Assembly: GCA_022843945.1 (NCBI GenBank)
Contig: JALHMR010000017.1
Span: 47,651-111,650, forward strand
Direction: 5' to 3'
DNA length: 64,000 bases
From: Rhodospirillaceae bacterium
GTDB lineage: Bacteria > Pseudomonadota > Alphaproteobacteria > CACIAM-22H2
Part shown: one piece after another, positions 43,974 through 54,382 of the stretch
Position numbering within the stretch: the stretch's first letter is position 1
How the letters are laid out: every line of letters begins with the position of its first letter
Made by a program: the position numbers and the translations under genes
Notes under the pieces: model-generated
Told to the model about the DNA's origin: nothing
Database searches by the model: none
Seen by the model: the letters and a program-made list of their open reading frames with translations, nothing else

Positions 43974-45850
43974 AGCAGACGATCGATGACTGCCTGGTCG
44001 ACGCTGACGCCGTAGCGCTGGCGCAGCGCCGCGGCGTAGGCCGCGACCAGATCGCTGCCCACCTGCTGGCGCAGCTGGTCGCGCAGCTGGGCCAGCCCCG
44101 CCTCATCGGCGGTCGGATCGGCGGCCACGATCTCGGTCAGCCGCACGACATAGACACCCTCGCGGCCCGGCACCGTCACCACCTCGTTGAGCGGGGTCGA
44201 GAATAGTCGGCTGTTGACCTCGGGCGGCACCGCCGCGCGCGGATCGAAGCCCGTGGCGCGCACGATCGGCTCGACCCTGGTCGGCTTGAGGTTGAACGGC
44301 GCGCTGGCCGCCTCGAGCGACTTGCCGGCCTTGGTCTCGGCGAGGATCGCCTCGGCGCGCTTGCGCGCCTCTTCCTCGCGCCGGTCGTCCTGCCACAGGC
44401 GCACCACGTCGGCGCGCACCTCGGCCAGCGGCTTGAGCGCCGACGGCGTCACCGTATCGACGCGGGCGATGTACCACACGCCCTCCTGGCCTTCGGTGAG
44501 CTGCGTCTCGCGGCCGCCGGCTGTCTGGAAGATGGCGGCGAGCAGGTCGCGCGCCCCCGCCAGCAGCGGCACCGGCTTGCCCTCGGCGTCCTGGCCGCGC
44601 AGATCGACGGCGGCGAGCTTGGTTACCGCGAGGCCGTTCTTTGCGGCGGCGTCTTCGAGCGAAGCACCGCCGGCATGGGCATCCTCGACCTTGGTCGCCA
44701 GCTCGTAGGCGACGTCGCCGGCGAGCCGCGCGCGCAGCTCCTGCGCCAGCCGGTCCTTGACCTCGGCGAAGCCCGGCTCCTGGCCAGGCTCGATGTCGCT
44801 GACCTTGAGCAGGTGCCAGCCGAACGGGCTCTGCACCGGCGCGGACACGCCGCCCTTGGCCAGCGCGAACACCGGCTCGGCAAGCTCGGGCGGCAGATCG
44901 TCGCGCGTCACCTTGCCCAGCGCCTGCTGCTCCGGCGGCTGGCCGGCTTCCTTGCCGGTCTCGGCGAAATCGGCGCCGCCGGCGATCTTGGTCTGCGCGG
45001 CCTTGGCCGCGGCTTCGTCGGCGAACAGCAGCTGGGCCAGCTCGCGGCGTTCGGGCCGGCGCAGCTCCGGCAGCCGCGCGCGGTATTCTTCCTCGAGCTG
45101 CTTGTCGTCGATATTGACCTGCGCCTGGACCTCCTCGGGCCCGATGCGCAGCACGCTGAGCGCGCGATACTCGGGCGCGGTGAAGCGCTCGCGATTGTCC
45201 TCGTAGACCGACTGGAGCTGCGCGTCATCGGGCGCGCCGACATCGGTGAAGGCGGCGGCGGGCACGAACACCATCTCGCCGCCGCGGCGCTCGTTGCGAT
45301 AGCGGTAGAGCTGGTCGAGCAGCGGATCGGGGCCGCGCGCGCCGGCGCCGATCGCCTCGGTCACCAGGTCGCGCGTGTATTCCTTGCGGAACAGCTGCAG
45401 GAACCCGGCCTCGGTCAGGCTGGCCTGCTGCAGGAATTGCTGGAAGCGCTGGCGGTCGAACTGGCCGCCCTGCGCCTGGAATGTCGGCTCGGCGAGGATG
45501 CGGGCGCGCAGCACGTCGTCGCCGACGCGCACGCCGAGCTTTTCCGCCGCCTGGTCGAGCAGCGACTGCGTGACCACGCGCTGCACCACCTGGTCCATCA
45601 GGCCGAACTGGCGCGCGGTTTCGGCGTCGAGCTGGCCGAAGGCGCGGCGCAGCCGGTCGATCTCGCTCCGGTATTCGCCCGAAAGCTGCGAGGCGGTCAC
45701 GCTCGTGCCGCCGATCTTCAGGGCGGTCGGATCACCCTGGCGCAGGAAGGCGTAGTCGCCGATGCCCCAGATGGCAAAGCTGACGATGAGCAGGGCGAAC
45801 AGGATCTTGACGACAACGCCGGCCGCTTTGGTGCGGAACGCTTGCAGCAT
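43970..45850 (-). CDS. ppiD: Peptidyl-prolyl cis-trans isomerase PpiD-like (SurA N-terminal domain)
   Basis: The 626-residue protein has one N-terminal transmembrane helix (about 13-31) and a large periplasmic part: a SurA-like N-terminal chaperone domain (about 35-240), a parvulin-type rotamase domain (about 255-355; ELAQLLFADEAAAK...FGWHLLKVSDIEPG) and a second degenerate rotamase-like segment towards the C-terminus. This matches PpiD, a chaperone at the Sec translocon exit for envelope proteins. It converges on the HMA gene with a 4-bp overlap, and in this lineage it normally stands between the trp genes and tpiA. Confidence 0.92.
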   Translation of the reverse strand: MLQAFRTKAAGVVVKILFALLIVSFAIWGIGDYAFLRQGDPTALKIGGTSVTASQLSGEYRSEIDRLRRAFGQLDAETARQFGLMDQVVQRVVTQSLLDQAAEKLGVRVGDDVLRARILAEPTFQAQGGQFDRQRFQQFLQQASLTEAGFLQLFRKEYTRDLVTEAIGAGARGPDPLLDQLYRYRNERRGGEMVFVPAAAFTDVGAPDDAQLQSVYEDNRERFTAPEYRALSVLRIGPEEVQAQVNIDDKQLEEEYRARLPELRRPERRELAQLLFADEAAAKAAQTKIAGGADFAETGKEAGQPPEQQALGKVTRDDLPPELAEPVFALAKGGVSAPVQSPFGWHLLKVSDIEPGQEPGFAEVKDRLAQELRARLAGDVAYELATKVEDAHAGGASLEDAAAKNGLAVTKLAAVDLRGQDAEGKPVPLLAGARDLLAAIFQTAGGRETQLTEGQEGVWYIARVDTVTPSALKPLAEVRADVVRLWQDDRREEEARKRAEAILAETKAGKSLEAASAPFNLKPTRVEPIVRATGFDPRAAVPPEVNSRLFSTPLNEVVTVPGREGVYVVRLTEIVAADPTADEAGLAQLRDQLRQQVGSDLVAAYAAALRQRYGVSVDQAVIDRLL

Positions 45851-45928
45851 GATGGGGACGGGTCTCCGTGGAAATCGGGCGGCATCATAGGGATGTGACG
45901 GGCGGCAGGCAACCGCCCGGGTTAACCA

Positions 45929-45954
45929 AAAATCAGGTTAAAGCCCCTGATTTT
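45929..45954. repeat. 9-bp-stem inverted repeat in the ppiD upstream region
   Basis: AAAATCAGG (45929-45937) and CCTGATTTT (45946-45954) are perfect complements around an 8-nt loop. The location is between divergent genes (ppiD and the small protein at 46079), so a terminator is not expected; an operator or RNA structure is more likely. A second inverted repeat, GGGCGG/CCGCCC, lies nearby at about 45899-45917. Confidence 0.5.
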
Positions 45955-46078
45955 CCAGAGCAATTTAAGGGTCGCGGGAATCGCCGGCCTAGGCTAATTT
46001 ATTACCCAGGTCCGGGTCTCATGAACCGGGCCGGCGGGCGGAGAAACCGGCCGCGGAAACCTAGAAAGGCGAAGTCTC

Positions 46079-46273
46079 ATGAACGTCTCGTCGACCGTCA
46101 GCAGTGCGCTGACGAGCGCCACGAATTCGGGTGGATCCGTCCACCAGACCGTGGCCCTGGCGGCCTTCAAATCTGCCCTGCAGAGCCAAGCTGCCGTCCT
46201 GCAACTGTTCGAAGACGCGGTTGTTCCGCCGGCTTCGTCCGGTCGCGGGCAGAACGTGAATATTTCGGTCTAA
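46079..46273 (+). CDS. Small YjfB-like putative motility protein
   Basis: The 64-residue protein [18 protein letters not shown]... continues [24 protein letters not shown], resembling YjfB-type putative motility proteins, which have a Ser/Thr-rich N-terminus and one amphipathic helix ending in a short tail. AAGGCGAAG lies before the ATG and a strong terminator follows, so it is a monocistronic gene. The family assignment is by eye and tentative; no flagellar genes are nearby. Confidence 0.6.
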   Translation: MNVSSTVSSALTSATNSGGSVHQTVALAAFKSALQSQAAVLQLFEDAVVPPASSGRGQNVNISV

Positions 46274-46296
46274 GTTCTCTCCCTCCAGAGAGACGC

Positions 46297-46318
46297 AACG
46301 GGGCCGAAAGGCCCCGTT
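46297..46318 (+). terminator. Strong Rho-independent terminator
   Basis: AACGGGGCC (46297-46305), GAAA loop, GGCCCCGTT (46310-46318) forms a perfect 9-bp stem followed by TTCGTTT. It lies 24 bp after the stop of the small protein gene and insulates tpiA from it. Confidence 0.92.
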
Positions 46319-46371
46319 TTCGTTTGGGGCGGCCGGTGCTAGACAGACCCGCCAACCACCGCGGGATCCCC

Positions 46372-47130
46372 ATGCCCAAGCCCCGTCCGCTGATCGCCGG
46401 CAACTGGAAGATGAACGGCCTCTCCGCCGATGGCTGGGCCCTGGCCGACGAGATCGTGCGCCAGGCCGGCGAGGGGACGGGGCCTGAGCTCCTCGTCTGC
46501 CCGCCTTTCACCCTGATCGGCCTGATCGCGGAAGCGCTGGCCAATTCGCCCGTCGGGCTGGGCGGCCAGGATTGCCATGGCGACGACGCCGGTGCGCATA
46601 CCGGCGATATCTCGGCGCCGATGCTCGCCGATCTCGGTTGCCGCTACGTCATCGTCGGCCACTCGGAGCGACGCACGGATCACGGCGACAGCAGCGCTCG
46701 GGTCAGGGCCAAGGCGGCAGCGGCGCAGCGCGCCGGCCTGGCGGCCATCGTCTGCGTGGGCGAGACCTGGGCGGAGCGCGAAGCGGGCCGCACCGCCGAG
46801 ATCGTGGGCGGGCAGGTGGCTGAGTCGATCCCGCCGGGCTCGACGGCCGCGAATCTCGTGGTCGCCTACGAGCCGGTCTGGGCCATCGGCTCCGGCCGGA
46901 CCGCCACGGTCGAGCAGATCGCGGAGGTGCATGCCCTGATCCGCCGCCAGCTCGGCGGGCAGGTCGGTCCGGGCAGCGAGGCCGTCCGTATCCTCTACGG
47001 CGGCTCGGTCAAGCCGGCCAATGCCCGTGAAATCCTGGCCATCGCCAATGTCGACGGCGCGCTGGTCGGCGGCGCCAGCCTCAAATCGGCCGATTTCCTG
47101 GCCATTGCCGCCGCTTCGCCCCCGGGCTGA
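46372..47130 (+). CDS. tpiA: Triose-phosphate isomerase
   Basis: The 252-residue TIM barrel interconverts DHAP and glyceraldehyde 3-phosphate. The active-site Lys is in GNWKMN, the catalytic His in VIVGHSERR and the catalytic Glu in [18 protein letters not shown] closes the phosphate site. The ATG at 46372 gives the family N-terminus; in-frame starts upstream would cross the preceding terminator and small gene. Confidence 0.97.
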   Translation: MPKPRPLIAGNWKMNGLSADGWALADEIVRQAGEGTGPELLVCPPFTLIGLIAEALANSPVGLGGQDCHGDDAGAHTGDISAPMLADLGCRYVIVGHSERRTDHGDSSARVRAKAAAAQRAGLAAIVCVGETWAEREAGRTAEIVGGQVAESIPPGSTAANLVVAYEPVWAIGSGRTATVEQIAEVHALIRRQLGGQVGPGSEAVRILYGGSVKPANAREILAIANVDGALVGGASLKSADFLAIAAASPPG

Positions 47131-47209
47131 GCGCCGGCGAGGGGCGCAATTGCGACTGGATTTAACCGGCGGAAGGGGCTAAAAGTCCGCCCGCTTCGCG
47201 GAATTCCCC

Positions 47210-47539
47210 ATGATCACCGTTCTCCTCGTCATTCATATCCTGATCGCGCTCGCGCTCATCATCACCGTGCTGCTTCAGCGCAGCGAAGGCGGTGGGCTGG
47301 GTATCGGCGGCAGCGGTGGCATGGGCGGATTCATGACGGCGCGGGGCACGACCAATCTGCTGACCCGTACCACGGCGGTTCTCGCCGCGGCCTTTATGGG
47401 CATGAGCCTGCTGCTCGGCGTCCTGGCCGGTTCGCCCACCAAGGAGCGTCAGCGCTCGATCTTCGATAGCGCGCCGTCGCCGACGGCACCCGCGGCACCG
47501 GTCACGCCCGCCGCCCCGGCCGCGCCGCTCGCCCGCTAA
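47210..47539 (+). CDS. secG: Protein translocase subunit SecG
   Basis: The 109-residue membrane protein has two transmembrane helices (about 3-22 and 55-75) joined by the Gly-rich cytoplasmic loop LQRSEGGGLGIGGSGGMGGFMTARGTTNLLT, the SecG hallmark. A Pro/Ala-rich C-terminal tail follows. It assists SecYEG-driven export. It follows tpiA by 79 bp, the standard order, but the pyrG gene that usually follows is displaced by the two-component genes. Confidence 0.95.
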   Translation: MITVLLVIHILIALALIITVLLQRSEGGGLGIGGSGGMGGFMTARGTTNLLTRTTAVLAAAFMGMSLLLGVLAGSPTKERQRSIFDSAPSPTAPAAPVTPAAPAAPLAR

Positions 47540-47577
47540 GGCGGCCCGGCGCCGAGGCGCCCTTCCTTCATCCCGGA

Positions 47578-47952
47578 TCAGGCCGCCTTCGGCAGCAGCT
47601 CGGCGATCGTGGCCACGATGTGATCGGGCTCGAAGGGCTTGGTGATCGTGCGATTGGCGCCGAAGCGCTCGGCAACCTTGAGAAAGCTCATATTGCCGAC
47701 CCTCCCACCGCCGGAAATGGCGATGATCGGCAGGTCGGGGCGCCGCTCGCGCAGATCGCGGATCGTCTCCATGCCTTCCTTCTCCGGCATGAGAATGTCG
47801 GTGATGACCAGATCGGGCGTGAACTCGGTGAAGGCGCGCAGGCCCTTATTGCCGTCCTCGGTCAGCAGGACCTCGTGGCCGGCTGCGGCCAGGATGATCT
47901 TGAGCGTCTCGCGCACCATGCGGTCGTCGTCGATCACGAGGATCTTTGCCAT
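47578..47952 (-). CDS. Single-domain response regulator (CheY-like receiver)
   Basis: The 124-residue protein is a receiver domain with no output domain: acidic pair Asp8/Asp9, phospho-acceptor Asp52 in VITDILMPEKEG, and conserved Lys105 in ITKPF. It begins 14 bp after the large PAS kinase gene on the same strand, so it is the likely phosphorylation partner. Output must be by protein-protein interaction or onward phosphotransfer. Confidence 0.93.
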   Translation of the reverse strand: MAKILVIDDDRMVRETLKIILAAAGHEVLLTEDGNKGLRAFTEFTPDLVITDILMPEKEGMETIRDLRERRPDLPIIAISGGGRVGNMSFLKVAERFGANRTITKPFEPDHIVATIAELLPKAA

Positions 47953-47966
47953 CGCGCTCTCCGTTG

Positions 47967-50900
47967 TTAGGCTGCCGTCAGCGGCTGTTCTGCCGCTATG
48001 CCGGTCATCTCGTTGCTCTCCGCCAGGGGGAGGAGAATGGTGAAGGTGGTTCCGCGGCCGGGCTCGCTCTCCGCGCTGATGCGGCCACGATGGTTGGCGA
48101 TGATGCCGTGCACGACGGCGAGTCCAAGACCGGTTCCTTCGCCCACGCCCTTGGTGGTGAAGAACGGCTCGAAGATGCGCTGCAGGGTGAGGCTATCCAT
48201 GCCGTTACCATTATCGGCCACGACCAGGCGCGCGTAGCCGCCGGGCGCCAGGCCGCCCGTCGTCTCCTTGATGCCGACGGCATCCAGGCCGATGGTAATG
48301 CGTCCGTTGCGGCTGCCGATGGCGTGCGCGCTGTTGGTGCAGAGATTCATCACCACCTGGACCAGCTGGTTCTCGTCGGCCTCGATCGGACCGATATCCG
48401 CGATCTCCTGGACGATGCTGATGTTGGGCGCGAGCGAGGCGGAAAGCAGGCGCACGGCCTTGGTGACGATGTCCTGAAGCTGCGTCGGTTGGGTTCGCGG
48501 CATCTCCTTGCGGCTGAAGGCCAGGATCTCGGCCACGAGGTCGCGCACCCGGTAGGCGGCGTCGAGAATGGTCTGCATGTTGTCGCGCTCGGGGCTGTCG
48601 GCCGGCAAGGCCTGCAGCGTCATCTTGCCGAGCGCCACGATCGGCACGAGGGTGTTGTTGATGTCGTGGGCGATGCCGCCGGCCAGCGTGCCCACGGCTT
48701 CGATCTTCTGCGCGTGGCGAAGCTGGGCCTCCAGCTCGATGCGCTGCTGCTCGGTGCGCTTCTGCTCGGTGATGTCGAAGATCAGTCCGTCCCACAGGAT
48801 ATCGCCGTTGGGCAGCCGGCGGGGCTGGCAAAGGCCGCGGGCCCAGCGCTCCTCGCCGTCGCGGCGAACGAGGCGGAACTCGAACTGCGCCCGCGCCATC
48901 TCGACGGCCGAGCGCTTGATAACCTCGGCGTAGCTGGCATGGAACTCCGGCGCGATGATGCGCGGCAGCAGGGTGGGGTCGTTGACGATCTCCCGGTCGG
49001 AGTATCCCGTCAGCTCGATGGCCCGCATGCTGACGTAGGGATAGGTCACCGTACCGTCCTGGCGCATCACGCGCTGGTAGACGACGCCCGGCAGGTTCTC
49101 GGCGATCGAGCGCAGGCGCGCCTCGCTTTCGCGGATCGTTTCCTCGGCTTTGACGCGGTTGGTGACGTCGAAGACCACGCCGTCCCAGAGCAGGTCACCG
49201 TTCGCCAGGCGCCGCGGACTGAACATGGAATGCCACCAGCGGCGCTCGCCTGCCTTGGTGATGATCTGGAACTCGATCGATCCCGGCTTCATCTCCGTCG
49301 CCGCCTGGCGCACGGCGGCATCGAAGGCCGGAAGGGTCTCCGGAACGAGGGCGTTGCGGATGATCGTGGCGTCCGCCATCCACTCCTCGGCGGTGTAGCC
49401 GCTGAGCTCAACGCAGCGCTCGCTCACATAGGCGTAGCGATAGGTGCCGTCGCGGCTCGAGATACGCTGATAGACGACGCCGGGCAGGTTGCCGGCGATG
49501 CCGCGCAGCCGGGCCTCGCTCTCGCGCAGTTTTTCCTCGGCTTCCACGCGCTCGGTCACGTCGAAGACAAGGCCGTCCCAGATGATATCGCCGTTCGCCG
49601 CGCGCCGGGGCCGGAACATGCCGTGCAGCCGGCGCTGGGCGCCGTCGCGCCGCTTGATGCGGTAGTTGACGTCGGCCGTGGTCAGATTCCTGGCTGACTG
49701 CTCGAGGGCTGCACGATAGGCGGGGGCGTCGCGGGGATCGACGATCTTCCAGATCAGGTTCGCATCAGCGAAGTATTCCTGGGGTGCGAAGCCGGATATC
49801 TCGACGGTCCGCTCACTGATGTAGGTGTAATGGATCGAGCCGTCCGGTTTCTGGACCCGCTGAAGCGTCAGGCCGGGCAGGTTCTCGGCGATGGAGCGCA
49901 TGCGCTCCTCGCTCTCGCGCAGACCTTCCTCGGCCAGGACCTGGGGCGTGACGTCGTTGAGCACGCCGATGAAATGGGTCACGCGCTGGGTCAGGTCGCG
50001 GACCGGGCTGACGCGTATGTCGGCATAGAACGTGCTGCCGTCCCGCCGCCGGTTGAGGATGCGCGCGCCGCCTGGGCGCTCCTGCTGCCAGGCGCCCTCG
50101 ATCGCCTGCACCGCCTGGGGATCGGCCTGCGGGGCACGCAGAAAATGAGTGCTGCGACCGATAGCCTCGTCGGCGGAGTAGCCGGTCAGGCTGGTGAAGG
50201 CCGGATTGACGTAGACGATCGGATGATTGTGCAGCGTCGGATCGGTGATGATGATGCCGCTGGTCGTCGTGGCGATGGCAACCGCGAACAGCTCGTTTTT
50301 CTGCGCGAGGTCGCGCAGCTCGGCTTCGCGCGCCTTGGTTTCGGTGATGTCGGTATGAATGCCGACCCGGCCGCCGTCCGGAAGCTGGGTTTCCTGGATG
50401 CGGAGCCAGCGTCCGTCGGCGAACTTCTGCTCATGCACACCGTGCGGCTGCTGGTGAGCCGCGATGCGCTCGGCCACCCATTCCTCCACCCGGCCGTTCG
50501 CGTCGGCGACCGAGCCCCGGGCGGCGGCCTCGCGGATGATGTCCGCGAAGCGGCGACCCCGCACCATGAGGTCCGCCGTGTGGGCGTGGATCTTGGCGTA
50601 CTGGCTGTTCCACATGACCAGGCGATCATCGGCGTCATAGAGGACGAAGCCTTCGGCGATCTTCTCCAGCGCGTTCGAGAGGAGCTCGCGCGCCTGGTTC
50701 GCCCGGCGGTCGGCAAGCACCTCGGCCGTGACATCGCGCCCCGTTCCGCGATAGCCGAGGAACGTGCCGTCGTCGGCGAACACGGGCTGTCCGCTCAGCC
50801 GGCAATAGATGTCGCGGCCGGTGCCCATATCCGGCTTGTAGGTGAAATCGCGAAACGGGCGCCGCGCCCGCAGGTCGTCGAGATGCTGCTGCCAGGCGGC

Positions 50901-52082
50901 GGGCGTCTCCCCCGGGTTCGCCATGTCCTGCCGCCGCCTGCCCAGGAGGATGGAGGAAGGGACGCCGAAGACTTCTTCGAAGCGGCCTGAGAAATGCGTG
51001 AAGCGAAGTTCCGCGTCCATCTCCCAGAACCAGTCCGAGGTCGCTTCGGTGAAATGACGATAGCGGGCCTCGCTGACCAGCAGGTCGGCCTGGATGCGCT
51101 CGCGCCGGTAGGTCATGGCGACGAGAAGGGCGGTGAGGCCGATGACAGCGGCAAACACCAGCGCCGTCTGCAGGATCGTGTCTGCGGCCTGCCTCTCCCA
51201 GGAGGCCAGGATGACGCTTTCCGCGATCGCTGCCGTAATCACGTACGGCATGTCCGCGGAATGCCGAAAGGCGACATAGCGATCCGGGCTGTCTTCATCG
51301 GCAGCCAGTCGGGCGATGCCGGCTTGGGCCTGGAGCAGGAGCGTCGTGAAAAGGGGGCTTTGCGACATGTCCTGACCCATGGCGCCCGCCCGGCGCGGGA
51401 TACGGGCGATCCGGATGCCGTCGGCCGAGTAGACGCTGAGGGTGACCACGCTGCGGCCCTGGAGCCGCGAATAGAAGTTTTCGAGGTACTCGGGCTCGAG
51501 GCCGCCATACACCACGCCGGCGAAGCTTCCATCCGGATGATCGACGCGGCGGCTGAGCGGCACGAACAGGCGGCCCGTCACCCGGCTGCTGACCGTCGGA
51601 CTCAGCAGAATGGCCGTCGAGGGCTCGCGGGAGTGAGTCCGGAAATATTCACGCGTCGAGAGGTCGACGCCGAGAGCGGCCGAGAACGTATCGATCGCCA
51701 CGCGTCCCCGGATGTCGATCAGCCCGAGATTGACCAGCTGCGGGGCGCGGCCCTGGAGATCCTGGAAGGCGCTGCCGAGACCGGCCATATCCACCGCCGG
51801 CTCGCGCAATGCCTGCTCGACGCGCTGAACGGCGGTATCGAGAACCAGTCCCGCCGCCTGGACGGTCCGGGCCAGGTGCTCGTCGAGCGTCAGGACCAGG
51901 ATCTCGGCCTTCTCCAGCGCGTCCTTCAGGATCTCCTGACGCTCGGCGTTGACGTGCCGATAGGTGTCGAGGCCATAGCCGACGATCAGGGTGAGCGAGA
52001 AGGCGATGATGCCGGCGCGCAGGCGCCGCAGCGGCGTAGCGGAATGGGTTTTCACGGGGCCGGTAATCGAGCCGGGGCTCAT
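47967..52082 (-). CDS. Large multi-PAS sensor histidine kinase
   Basis: The 1371-residue kinase starts at the ATG at 52082 with AGGA upstream. One transmembrane helix (about 23-38), an extracytoplasmic dCache-like sensor (about 40-290) and a second helix (about 305-330) precede six PAS-type domains. The third PAS (about 610-715) is LOV-like but has Thr645 where photoactive LOV domains have Cys. The last three PAS-PAC units (starting near 720, 850 and 985) are tandem repeats of about 130 residues, each ending in NGD(I/L)(I/L)WDG(L/V)(I/V)FD(V/I)T. HisKA with His1139 in GGIAHDINN and a HATPase (NGNGMD, GEGTGLGLAVVHG) follow. The partner receiver gene is 14 bp downstream. Confidence 0.92.
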   Translation of the reverse strand: MSPGSITGPVKTHSATPLRRLRAGIIAFSLTLIVGYGLDTYRHVNAERQEILKDALEKAEILVLTLDEHLARTVQAAGLVLDTAVQRVEQALREPAVDMAGLGSAFQDLQGRAPQLVNLGLIDIRGRVAIDTFSAALGVDLSTREYFRTHSREPSTAILLSPTVSSRVTGRLFVPLSRRVDHPDGSFAGVVYGGLEPEYLENFYSRLQGRSVVTLSVYSADGIRIARIPRRAGAMGQDMSQSPLFTTLLLQAQAGIARLAADEDSPDRYVAFRHSADMPYVITAAIAESVILASWERQAADTILQTALVFAAVIGLTALLVAMTYRRERIQADLLVSEARYRHFTEATSDWFWEMDAELRFTHFSGRFEEVFGVPSSILLGRRRQDMANPGETPAAWQQHLDDLRARRPFRDFTYKPDMGTGRDIYCRLSGQPVFADDGTFLGYRGTGRDVTAEVLADRRANQARELLSNALEKIAEGFVLYDADDRLVMWNSQYAKIHAHTADLMVRGRRFADIIREAAARGSVADANGRVEEWVAERIAAHQQPHGVHEQKFADGRWLRIQETQLPDGGRVGIHTDITETKAREAELRDLAQKNELFAVAIATTTSGIIITDPTLHNHPIVYVNPAFTSLTGYSADEAIGRSTHFLRAPQADPQAVQAIEGAWQQERPGGARILNRRRDGSTFYADIRVSPVRDLTQRVTHFIGVLNDVTPQVLAEEGLRESEERMRSIAENLPGLTLQRVQKPDGSIHYTYISERTVEISGFAPQEYFADANLIWKIVDPRDAPAYRAALEQSARNLTTADVNYRIKRRDGAQRRLHGMFRPRRAANGDIIWDGLVFDVTERVEAEEKLRESEARLRGIAGNLPGVVYQRISSRDGTYRYAYVSERCVELSGYTAEEWMADATIIRNALVPETLPAFDAAVRQAATEMKPGSIEFQIITKAGERRWWHSMFSPRRLANGDLLWDGVVFDVTNRVKAEETIRESEARLRSIAENLPGVVYQRVMRQDGTVTYPYVSMRAIELTGYSDREIVNDPTLLPRIIAPEFHASYAEVIKRSAVEMARAQFEFRLVRRDGEERWARGLCQPRRLPNGDILWDGLIFDITEQKRTEQQRIELEAQLRHAQKIEAVGTLAGGIAHDINNTLVPIVALGKMTLQALPADSPERDNMQTILDAAYRVRDLVAEILAFSRKEMPRTQPTQLQDIVTKAVRLLSASLAPNISIVQEIADIGPIEADENQLVQVVMNLCTNSAHAIGSRNGRITIGLDAVGIKETTGGLAPGGYARLVVADNGNGMDSLTLQRIFEPFFTTKGVGEGTGLGLAVVHGIIANHRGRISAESEPGRGTTFTILLPLAESNEMTGIAAEQPLTAA

Positions 52083-52350
52083 TCGACATCCTGCTGGGGC
52101 TGGCGGCCGCGGGACCATGCCCCAATCAAAGACTGGGCAGTAATGAGTGTTTTAGGCGCGGTTGTTTAAGATTTGGTAAGTATCTTCGCCGCCGGCAGAG
52201 TACGGCCATTCATTAGACTATGTCTTTGTTTGTGAATACTTCTGGCGGCCACCGCGGTATCGGGGGGCCGGGCGAGTCGCGTCCCCAGCGTCAATAAAAC
52301 TTTTTGCGCTCAGGCGCGGTGGAAGGGGTGGGCAAGGTGACGCCTCGTAG

Positions 52351-54000
<1,650 letters not shown>

Positions 54001-54008
54001 ACCGGGCC

Positions 54009-54260
54009 GTGTACTGGTTTCGCGCCAAGACCTACGGCTGGGGCTGGACTCCCAGCACCTGGCAGGGCTGGGCGGTGACGGTCGTGTGGGGGGCGGGCTT
54101 CATCGCCTGGTTGGTCTACCGGGTGTCCATCAAGGGGGCCGATGCCGGCCCGCTTTTCGACCTGACGACCGTGAGCGGCGCGGTCGTGCTGATCGCCGTG
54201 TTTTCATTTGTCTGCTGGCTCAAGGGCGAGCCGCTGGGCCCCTGGCGCTGGGGCCGGTAG
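54009..54260 (+). CDS. Small two-helix membrane protein, function unknown
   Basis: A GTG at 54009, 8 bp after the pyrG stop, opens 83 codons. The product is Trp/Gly-rich with two transmembrane helices (about 20-40 and 54-71) and a conserved-looking aromatic C-terminal stretch (GEPLGPWRWGR). Small proteins of this type follow pyrG or occur singly in alphaproteobacteria; I know no function. Translational coupling to pyrG is likely since there is no clear ribosome site. Confidence 0.65.
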   Translation: MYWFRAKTYGWGWTPSTWQGWAVTVVWGAGFIAWLVYRVSIKGADAGPLFDLTTVSGAVVLIAVFSFVCWLKGEPLGPWRWGR

Positions 54261-54273
54261 GCGAGCGCGGACA

Positions 54274-54356
54274 ATCCTGCCGCGACCGGCAGGATGTGCC
54301 TAGCAAACCGGGCTAGGGAGCCTCGATTTTTGGCGGTTTTCCGCCATTGTGAGGCT
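54274..54356 (+). other. Three consecutive hairpins before the triplicated-repeat gene
   Basis: An 8-bp stem ATCCTGCC/GGCAGGAT (54274-54295), a 6-bp stem CCTAGC/GCTAGG (54299-54317), and a nested hairpin with outer AGCCTC/GAGGCT (54319-54356) around inner TGGCGG-TTTT-CCGCCA (54331-54346). The first could terminate the pyrG transcript (no T-run); the last lies 27 bp from the next start codon and could form a 5' leader structure. Confidence 0.6.
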
Positions 54357-54382
54357 GGCCTTGGTCTTGCGTACTGATCGGC

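Noticed and set aside
45868..46371. Upstream extension of tpiA by 168 codons
   Set aside because: It would read through a strong terminator and the small gene at 46079; the TIM-barrel N-terminus starts at 46372.
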